A stretch of DNA of 64,000 nt from Muraenolepis orangiensis (lineage: Eukaryota; Chordata; Actinopteri; Gadiformes; Muraenolepididae): contig CM051020.1 in assembly GCA_027704905.1 (NCBI GenBank), positions 3,054,599-3,118,598 on the forward strand. The letters run 5' to 3'. The notes under the pieces are model-generated. The model worked only from the letters and a program-made list of their open reading frames with translations, was not told the origin of the DNA and did not search any database. Made by a program: the position numbers and the translations under genes. This document shows positions 1-64,000 of the stretch, piece by piece (position 1 is the first letter of the stretch; the number at the start of each line of letters is the position of its first letter).

Positions 1-285
1 TGTGACCTGGCGGAGGAGCCTCGCTCTCACAACAAGCCATGCAGTTTATCGTTTGTATTTGATGCCTTTAAAAAAAAAAATATATATATATATATTTATA
101 TTGGAGACGTCAACTTATTTACCTTTTAGCTTTGATCCTTTTAATGACAATTCCAACATACTCCCGAATGATGACTGAGGCCTTTTCTGACTTAACGTAA
201 GTATTCTCCCTGTTCTTGAGACTAAAATATGCAAATACGAGGCGAGGTAAACGCGTTACGCATCACGCACTTTGGTCCTTCACAG

Positions 286-442
286 TACAGTGAGTACCTT
301 CACAGTACAGTGAGTACCTTCACAGTACAGTGAGTACCGTCACAGTACAATGGTATGGTACTCACTGTACAATGGTACTGTGAGTACCATACCATTGTAC
401 TGTGATGGTACTCACAGTACAATGGTACTGTGAGTACCATCA
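286..442. repeat. Tandem plus inverted repeat cluster of a CACAGTACAGTGAGTACC unit
   Basis: Three near-identical direct copies of a 20-bp unit (about 281-340) are followed by inverted copies. The stretch 407-438 is a perfect inverted repeat with 14-bp arms (GGTACTCACAGTAC) around AATG; 357-388 is the same with one mismatch. The two hairpins are adjacent, so larger cruciforms can form. Confidence 0.8.
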
Positions 443-1725
443 CAGTACAATGGTTTAAAAAGAGATTCCAGGAGAACACACACACACACACTACAGGCTT
501 GGGGGGGGGGGGGGGGAGCCCGTCTGACGGGGAAATGAAGCTTCTTCTATGCCTTAACCCACAGACCTTAAGCTCCCACGATGCAGAGGTGCTGCCAGTG
601 TCACTTTGGTAGCACCTCTCCCCTTGGGACACGCCAAAGCAACTCTCCCGTGTGTGTGTGTGTGTTTTTGTTCTCATGTTCTCGAGAGACATCGCAAATG
701 GACTTGCATGGGAAATCTGTTTTATCTGCCAAACCATGGTGCCGGTGATCGTGAACTATTTCAAGTCAAGTTACTGAAATCATTCAAACCACGGAAAATA
801 TGCATGGAAATAATTGGCCCCAAATCAGTTGTGAGATGTATTTTGTACGGCTGCAAACCGTCCATGAACCAAGCAGCTGGCTGTCCTTATCTTACAATCA
901 CACAACGGTACACTTGTCTGTAAATGTATTATTATTTGTTTTGTATGGCAGTTGGCCATTAGTCACACATCAACCAGTGAGGAGTGCTAAGAAGCAACAC
1001 GTTAGTAGAAGCTCCTCGCCTTTGAACTGACCATGCCCGGGTGAAACTGGCTTATGTTTCAGATATCGCACTTAAAAGGTTGATAAAGTGACACTTTCAC
1101 TGAGTCTACATTGTGACAACAAACGCACTACTGTTATCAAACGAGATTGGCTTTCAAACACCACACTAAAACAAGGCACTGGTTTGGCAGCAACGCAGGT
1201 AGAACGTGAAGGAACATGCTGTGCTTTTGCTGCTCTTGTTAAAACTGAAGTTGTCAGCATTTGGCCAAACCTTACTTGTATACTTAAATATAAAACTACA
1301 CAATATGTATATACATGAGTTTTCTAGTACCAGTACCAGATCAGTTGACACTGGAACAACTGGAACCTGGGAACACTTTAACCCTTTGAAAAAGACGGGT
1401 TTCTAGTGCGCTTGTGTCCAAAAGAGCAGAGAACTCTATTGGGGTCAAGTTTCTGTTACAGTTGAATATTTCTGCATTCTGAATGGAAGACCGGTGTTAA
1501 TGAATGATGTCTACATGAGAGACGGCTGCAGCAACCACGCTGGGTTGAGTTTCAACCACGCTGGGTTGAGTTTCGGTACGCGGTCGGTATCCTACAAAAC
1601 TGGCGTCTTGGAAACCCCCCTGTTTTGGTTGTATGATGTATTAAAACGGAAATTAATGTGCGTGTCATTGTCATATTTTAAAGGAATACTTTGCTGGTTT
1701 GTACCATTAGAATGTGGGTAGTATA

Positions 1726-1797
1726 CAGTGCGTTCTGAAAGTATTCAGACCTCTTTACATTTTTTTTCCTCAATACCCCATAATAACAATGATCATT
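1726..1797. mobile_element. Tc1/mariner-like terminal repeat fragment
   Basis: Starts with TA-CAGTGCGTTCTGAAAGTATTCAGACC and continues with a T-run and CCCCATAATAACAATG, a pattern typical of fish Tc1-like ends. A second Tc1-type end, GGTGTCCACTGACTTTTGGCCACA, lies at about 1879-1902. No transposase remains between them. Confidence 0.6.
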
Positions 1798-1996
1798 TAG
1801 AGAGTGGATATTGAGTATGAGCGTATAGCTTTGTGCTGGTTCTGTTCTGTAACACCTGAACTCCATACAGGGAATAAAGGGTGTCCACTGACTTTTGGCC
1901 ACACGTTTTATGTGCACTAAATCCACTCCCAGTGTCTGATTCTAACCAACATTAGTTGATGATATTGTCACTAGTTGGGAGCTCCTAATCTTCTGT

Positions 1997-2050
1997 GCAA
2001 TACCCGACGACAGACAGCAGTTATAAAATAAAAACAATAGAATAAAAGAA
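1997..2050 (-). mobile_element. Short 3' fragment of an L2/CR1-like LINE
   Basis: Shares GCAATACCCGACGACAGACAGCAGTTATA and the following A/T-rich tail with the longer LINE copies at 18095-18892 (opposite strand) and 29511-29957. Only the 3' end is present. Confidence 0.6.
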
Positions 2051-2094
2051 GTTCACTTTGCGGCCAAAGGGGGAAGTAATGAAGGAATTTACGA

Positions 2095-2256
2095 TTGTTA
2101 CCTTTTTAAGCCTTTTATTACAAATCCTTTGTCAACAAGAAACATACCATAGCTGGACTACTTCTAACCATAAGCGCCATAAAAACCTTACAAGGTTATC
2201 GATGCGGTTGCCAAGTGCCAATATTATCTAACGGACGAGGAAGATAACGGTTTGAA
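2095..2256 (-). terminator. prkdc: prkdc 3' UTR with poly(A) signal
   Basis: After the TGA at 2257-2259 the minus strand has a canonical AATAAA at 2119-2114 (TTTATT on the plus strand), about 140 nt past the stop. Cleavage would be expected some 15-25 nt further on, so the 2095 edge is an estimate. The short 3' UTR is otherwise unremarkable. Confidence 0.6.
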
Positions 2257-58310
<56,054 letters not shown>

Positions 58311-58652
58311 GACGACGACTACAAGAAGAAGAAGTACACCTGCTTTAAGCCCACCATGAGCCTAGCCTAGCCTAACTGGCGGCGTGTGCACTGGTGTTAT
58401 GTAGACCTCCTTGTTGTTGTTGCTGACGCGGAAGCAGCTGCGTCCGGGGTCTCAACGGCCCAGAACAAGACCTCCAATGATGATGGTTGTGTTTGTTATG
58501 GTGGGTTTGGCGGGCGGAAGTTTTTCCAGCCAATCAGAAGAGAGAAGAAGCCGCCGCGGCGTGCGTGACACTTTCCCGGCATGCTTTTCTTCGTTGGCGC
58601 GCGGATGTTTACTTTTTTCGTTATTTTGGTCCTCCTCTCGACTTAGTTCGCT
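58311..58652. promoter_or_regulatory. Shared bidirectional promoter of prkdc (minus) and the rbbp8-like gene (plus)
   Basis: The interval between the prkdc ATG and the presumed first donor of the rbbp8-like gene is GC-richer than its surroundings and lacks a TATA box. Motifs seen by eye: E2F-like TTTGGCGGG at 58506-58514 running into ETS-like GCGGAAGT at 58514-58521; CCAAT box GCCAATCAG at 58529-58537; GC-rich CCGCCGCGG at 58551-58559; ZNF143-like ACTTTCCCGGCATGC at 58570-58584; second E2F-like TTGGCGCG at 58594-58601. A GTAAGT at 58653 could end a non-coding first exon for the plus-strand gene. Start sites are not visible from sequence alone. E2F plus NF-Y plus ETS suggests growth-linked housekeeping expression, which is inference. 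Confidence 0.6.
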
Positions 58653-59535
58653 GTAAGTTGTTCGTTATTTAGTTATTATATTTATAATATCTATGTATAT
58701 TATATACATATGATTGGCCAGCGGATACTCCTATATATCAACTGCTGACCACTTGTATATAATATAATTTAATTTAATATAATATCATATCATATGATTA
58801 ACCAGCGATTGTGTACTAGATAGTACTGCTGTACCGTGTATCCATTGCTAGTACATGATTACTTGTATATAATATAATTTAATATAATATCATATATATA
58901 TGATTAACCAGCGACACTGTACTAAATAGTACTGCTGTTTATCAAATGTTGTTACTCCAGGACTACTCTTGGTTTATTTATAATTAGAACAACCACCTGT
59001 TGACTATTCGTCCTACTTGAGTGACGGGTGTGAGTAGCCCCTATTGAAGCTCTTACTTTGATCAGATATTGAAATTCATAATTTGCTAAATATATCAATT
59101 AAAAGCGTAGCTGTGTGGTAGATCATTAATGTTATCATTCCATTATGAAATGACTGTTGTTGTTGTTGCAGCACAACAAGGCATGACAAGACGAAACAAT
59201 AAGTCACAGTAGACACTGCACATTGTAAATGGAACAATTCTAATCACACTTTCTTAAAAGTACTAGTGGTTCTAGAGGGCTAGGGAGTTAAAATAGTTAA
59301 AAATAGATAGATGCTTGGTAAAGGTGACTATATATAACAGTAGTGTACAGTATTATCAAATACTTGTAAGTACTGTAAAATGATGTGTGAATGAAAAACA
59401 ATATCTAAAACAGATAACTGTACAGCCCTGTATCACATTGCTGTTAAGATATTAGAACTACACACTGGACTGAAACGCTAACATATATTGAGAAAGCAGG
59501 GTTTTTTTTAACACTAGCTTGTTCCGTCCACGCAG
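58653..59535 (+). other. First intron of the rbbp8-like gene (probable)
   Basis: Between GTAAGT at 58653 and the acceptor CCACGCAG ending at 59535. The sequence is AT-rich. It holds two related copies of a roughly 110-130-bp segment (58700-58830 and 58850-58950; shared words GATTACTTG or TGACCACTTG, TATAATATAATTTAATATAATATCATAT and GTACTAxATAGTACTGCTGT), apparently a local duplication. No ORF of interest. Confidence 0.4.
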
Positions 59536-59561
59536 GGCTTAGTTTGGTGGGTCATGGGACC

Positions 59562-62500
59562 ATGAGCAGCAGTCCTGGTCCCAGCAGGGTCTCTCCTGCC
59601 TCCAATGGAGCCTCCAGTGGTCTCTTTGAGGAGTTGTGGACGCGCCTCAGAGAGTGCCACCAAAATGCAATTCAAGGTAGAGAAGAGGAAAACATCTGGA
59701 TCTGGATTAGGGGTTCAAGATTCTTTATTTTTGCCATCCGTGTACATACAAGTACAATATAATGTGTACACCCCATTCACAACAATACTATACTATACTA
59801 CACTCACTATACTATACTTTACAATACTACTATAAACAACACTATATACTATGAACAACACAGTACTATAACAATACTATACACAATTAAAATTAACAAA
59901 AAAATAACAAACAAAAAAAGAAGATGGGATGAATACTTGATTTAAACAGTCAGTATTTATTGATTGAAAGTGTTAATAGAGTAATCACATTTTTATCGTG
60001 TTATGTGATCTTTTTAATACATTTCTTATTTTATTTATAACTTGCTTATGAAGGTAACACTTCGAACTGAAGCTGGATGATGGTGATGTTCCATAAATAT
60101 ATACATTTCAAATTGTACTTGCTATTTCTGCTGTTGACTGATTTTCATAAATTAAGGTTTGACTGACTTAGACCTAGTCCTGGTTGGGTGTTATGGACAA
60201 GATTTGGCCCCTGTTATAATGGAAGGGTTGACTTTACTGCAGCAATATGTACAAAAACCACTTTGAGGGTAAATAACCTTTGTTCTTCCTGCTTAATTTC
60301 ACAGAATTGGAGGCGAAAGTGGGCAAGCTGAAAAGGGAACGTTGTTTGTGAGTTCAAGATTCAAGTATCAACAAGTACAATGGAATGCTTACTCCCCATT
60401 CCCTCCCGCAGTATAAAATTCTAGAACAAAATACTATAAGAATACTATACAGATATGTGATTTGTTTACCCCTGCTGACGATTAACTACCACAACCACAG
60501 GCTTCATTGTCCTTGTTTTTATTTATATATATATATATTTATATATATCATTTATATATGAGGATTACATTTGTGATCTGACTGTCTGCTTTCTGTCTGG
60601 CTACTGTAGAGACGCACAGAGACTGGAGGAATATTACAGTCGCAACCAGCAGCTGAAGGAGCAGTACAAAGGCCTGCTAGACACAGTCAGCCACCTGGAG
60701 GAGAGGTGAGGAGAGGTCCTCGGGCCTGCAGCTCACCTAACCCTTATCCTTCACCTGGATCACATCCCTTCAATTCGGCGCACAAATACAGGAACACAGA
60801 GAAGAAAAAACAAAATTCAAGATTCTTTATTTTTGTGTCACAATGGAATGCGTACTCCCCATTCACTCCCGCAATATGAATTTCTACAACAATAATAACA
60901 ATACTATACTATACTACAAACAACACTATACTATAACAATACTTCAAACAATAAAAAATAATAATAAAGTGTCGAATGGAGGATGTATACATATGGCGGC
61001 TGGGGCAAAAAAATATTTTTAAAGTGACCGTAGTGAGCATCATAAATAAAGGAAAGTAGTAATAATATAACATATACTGTATATGAGTGGTTTTGGTAAG
61101 AGGGTTTTACTGTGTCATCAGGCTAAGAACAGAGGTGTGTGATCGCTGTGCTGTCCTACAAGAGAACTTTACCACCAAGCAGACCGAATTGGAAACCAGT
61201 CGTCAACAGTATCGCAGTCTCATCGCCTCCCTCCGTGAATATTACAGATTTTTATCTCCACTTTATATAATATATTGAAAAGCATTTCTCCCGAGATATG
61301 AATCATGAAAGCCTGTTAGAAATAAGGATCTCATATAATAGTTAACTAGTTAACTCTCACACTTACCTTTATACATTTCTATTGGAAAGCGTCGTCAATA
61401 ATGTTTCTCAGATATTAAGTTTAAATTATACATCTGCACATTTAATACAGTCTTAATGTGGCCATAAAAAGCTATTTGATATCTAGGTTTGATATGTGGG
61501 ATGACTGATGTTTTGATTATTACTCATAAAAGTTAATGCTTGGTTCCAGACCGTTAACGTACCATTCTTTTGGTTTTTTTTGCAGAGAGTGATAAAAATA
61601 GACTTGGGGATGAGAACCGGAGGCTGAGCACCGAGTTGGAGGAACTGAAAGCATCTGTGTGAGAGCCCCTCGCCCGCCCCTCGCCCGCCACTCGCCCGCC
61701 CCTCGCCCGCCCCTCGCCTGCCACTCGCCCGCCACTCGCCCGCCCCTCACATCGTCTTCTCAATTGGGTGTTTTTGCAGCAACGGTCACAAACTTGTTCC
61801 ACGCATTTCAGTTTAGCCTAACGCAGCGCTTTGTGACCATAACTCAATCATGTTCTAAATGACAGACAATTCCAGTTTATAAAAGTAGACTCTGGCTCTG
61901 TAACAGTTGAATATAATTGCGCGTGTATAACTATGTGTTGACAAGACAAGATTCTATTGCATTATGAAACCATGAAACTGAAGAGTGAGAGATTGTTGAA
62001 TCCAAGCATCTCCCCGTCCTCCTCAGGGCGGAGCCCCAGCGGTCCACGTCCCCTGGCCCGGAGGACGGTATGATCCCAGACTCTCCCGTCATGCCCAGCT
62101 CCCTCCCGCTGGCCAGCAAACTGAAGAGACGCCGGAAGTGCGGGGACACCACCGTACGCTACGCCGAGACGCCCCTGCCCCTGTCTCGCAGCAGCATGCT
62201 GTTGAACGGTCAGTCTCCAAACGCAGTAGTAACCTCTCTTGTTTGAAGCTCATGATTAGTATTACTATGGCCCACCTCACTGAGCTGTATCTAGAGCACT
62301 AGTAGTCTACCAAGTGGGCTGTATTTGTGTTTGGGACAGGACTGGATCATGAGCTTCTGGGGGCTCCCTCCAGGAACCACAAGAAGGAACTGGTACTGGT
62401 ACCCGACACATGTGAGATGGACACGTCTCAGTCCCCACGTAAGCCTTCCTGCACATCATTCTCATGTACACCTTGTTGTTGTGAGTTAAACTCCTTTGGA

Positions 62501-64000
62501 GAAAAAAAGCATTATGTAAAAGAGGGATGAAAACGGTCATCCGGTCTTCCCATCTGGTTTCAGAAGACTTTGACCGCCACCTTGAAGAAGTGATAACGGA
62601 AACCTGCGCACTGGAACTCCCTGCACGGCAGGTAAGCTACAGTTCAAATACACCAAACTGTTTTGTTCCTAGGCTGACGTTTGATGAAATGTGTCATTTA
62701 ACATTCTCCATTCAACAGGTAGCTGCAGCCGCCCAAGTCAACCTGATTCATCCCTCAAAGTGCAAGCTCAGTTCAAGGTACAACGGACGGCAGTTATCTA
62801 TCCGTAGTCTGTTGACGGTATCTTCCATTATGACCGTCTCTGTGAGACAAAGCTATTGACGCTAATGATGTCAACTGTTCTGTGTCCTGCGTCTCCAGGC
62901 CGCGGTTGTCCGCTTCTGCCCACTACCCACAATCCCCCCTGGGGGAGTCCCTGTCCCTCCTCACCCACAGCAAGAGGCCCTCGGGGGGCGGTCCTCCTCC
63001 CAGGCCCAAGCGCAACAAAGTGGAGACGTGCCAGGAGGAGGCTGAGGAAGACCTCACGTTAGTGGCCCCTGAGGCCGCCTCACCAGACGGTCCACATGCA
63101 ACACCGCCAGCCCACCGACTGACCAAGGTGATGTTCAGTCCCAGTCAACATTGCTTTAGCCATGCATGTACTGTACATGTTAGAAGGAATACGATCGAGA
63201 GGAAGTCTCAGAATAATCTACTGATTGTCATCTGTAAATGAAAGGTCGAACATATATATTCACATTTATTGGTCACATGGTACACACACAGTGAAATTAG
63301 TTTGTATATACAGCTGCCCGGGAGCAGTGTAGAGGGGTCTGGTGCCTTGCTCAAGGGCACCTCGGCAGTGCCCAGGAGGCGAACCGGCACCTTTTTCCCC
63401 AAGTACCAGTTCTCACTCCGTACCTGGGCCGCTTCGGGGACTTGACCCGGCGAACCTCCAGTTCCCAAACCAAGTCCCACAGACTGAGCTACTGCTCCGC
63501 CCCTACACATAAGGGGAGGATAAGGTTCATGTTTTTACATTAACCAAGTGGTCGATTACAGTTTAAAAAAGATAGCTGATTTATTGATTTACCAACAGAG
63601 CGCAATGTAGTACATTTGGTAAATACCTGGAACCGTGCTAAAACAATGACTAAAACATCATTCTACGGAACATATCTGTTTGCTTTGCTTTGTTTCATAA
63701 CCTCACATGTAATGCAAATGATCACATGTGATATACTATTAGGTCATATTTGTGATGCATGCATAACATACGTTTCATTGTTGTGTAACACAATAGGCAG
63801 GGCTGTATAGTGGAACTCCAAGTGACAAGGGCACGAGACCTGCGGCCAGCCACCAGCTAGCCAGCCACCAGCTAGCCAGCAGGGCTAATCAAGATGTGAC
63901 CACCGGCATACCTTCCCCAGACCACGGTGAGCTGTCCCCCGCCGCCTTCACCCCCCAAACCACAGTGACAGAATAGTTAATGGGGCTGTGTGATGGTCAT
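59562..64000 (+). CDS. rbbp8: rbbp8-like gene (CtIP family), 5' coding part; runs to or past the window end
   Basis: CtIP works with MRE11-RAD50-NBS1 in the nucleus to start 5' end resection, committing breaks to homology-directed repair. Coding exons: 59562-59676, 60305-60347, 60610-60705, 61122-61234, 61586-61658, 62027-62208, 62340-62438, 62564-62631, 62719-62777, 62899-63127, 63797-63926 or on. Phases agree throughout. Seen: ELWTRLRECH near the N-terminus (human DLWTKLKECH, tetramerisation region), coiled coil with AQRLEEYYSRNQQL, zinc-hook CDRC at C91/C94 (human C89/C92), then IPDSP and TTVRYAET. Human CtIP has the same order. The last exon may splice at CACG|GTGAGC (63926) or read to TAG at 63974-63976, which would give a 418-aa protein without the C-terminal Sae2-like domain. 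It could be rbbp8 itself or a fish paralogue; only the first ~400 aa are visible. A non-coding first exon probably ends at 58652; the coding start lies just after an acceptor at 59535. Confidence 0.85.
59677..60304. other. Intron of the rbbp8-like gene with an R2 repeat
   Basis: Family R2 words (TTCAAGATTCTTTATTTTTGCC, TACAAGTACAATATAATG) lie at 59705-59935. The next two introns hold further R2 copies at 60352-60455 and 60818-61065. A reverse family B SINE (63255-63505) lies before the last visible exon. Confidence 0.5.
63255..63505 (-). mobile_element. SINE family B copy in the rbbp8-like gene
   Basis: Reverse form with TTTATTGGTCACATGGTACACAC tail, CTTGCTCAAGGGCACCTCGGCAGTGCCC core, and GACTGAGCTACTGCTCCGCC head. 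Confidence 0.75.

Larger units (their letters stand above)
1..2094. other. Intergenic region downstream of prkdc; no gene identified
   Basis: No ORF here matches a family I recognise. A possible terminal exon on the plus strand lies at about 562-612: an AG acceptor after a pyrimidine-rich tract, then 16 codons ending in TAG. It cannot be assigned and may be chance. The region contains an inverted-repeat cluster (286-442), a poly-G run (501-517), a 21-bp direct duplication (1538-1575) and transposon ends after 1720. A neighbouring convergent gene may lie to the left of the window. Confidence 0.4.

Noticed and set aside
606..923. 105-codon plus-strand open frame near the left end
   Set aside because: No family resemblance, biased composition, and no splice or promoter context.
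58311..64000. MCM4 as the divergent partner of prkdc, as in human
   Set aside because: The plus-strand exons encode CDRC, IPDSP and other CtIP-family signatures, not an MCM protein.

Overview
The window looks like nuclear DNA of a teleost fish. It has long pure (CA)n tracts, L2/CR1-type and Rex/RTE-type LINE remnants, Tc1-like ends, many tRNA-derived SINEs, and vertebrate genes split into short exons. No bacterial, organellar or viral gene is visible.

One gene fills most of it. On the minus strand from 58310 to 2257 lies prkdc, encoding DNA-PKcs, the kinase of non-homologous end joining. I traced 86 coding exons by homology recalled from human DNA-PKcs plus splice signals. Phases agree at every junction, there is no internal stop, and the exons sum to 12,330 nt (4,109 codons plus stop). 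Human DNA-PKcs has 4,128 residues. All catalytic signatures and a final FATC domain are present, so the gene appears intact. Its 3' UTR and a poly(A) signal lie at 2256-2114.

Head-to-head with prkdc, on the plus strand from 59562 and running out of the window, is a CtIP/RBBP8-family gene with N-terminal coiled coil, CDRC zinc hook and IPDSP motif. The two start codons are about 1.25 kb apart. The shared interval has E2F-like, ETS-like, CCAAT and ZNF143-like motifs. The two products act on opposite sides of break-repair choice: DNA-PKcs in end joining, CtIP in end resection.

The unusual part is in the introns. At least three prkdc minisatellites have units that carry a copy of the neighbouring exon's 5' splice site (after exons 50, 31 and 64). 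The exon 50 array has ten identical donor copies spaced 54 or 63 nt, all in frame and without stops. Several 3' splice sites sit directly beside long (TG)n tracts (exons 14, 49, 65, 73, 75), and others beside TCTG/TCTC repeats. A 28-bp unit repeated about 37 times fills intron 81, and a roughly 20-bp satellite fills most of intron 76.

Layout: 1-2094 intergenic and transposon fragments; 2095-2256 prkdc 3' UTR; 2257-10888 kinase and FATC exons; 10974-17346 FAT exons; 18926-31244 exons 64-46 with the ABCDE and PQR phosphosite regions; 31357-58310 N-terminal HEAT-repeat exons; 58311-58652 promoter; 59562-64000 rbbp8-like gene.
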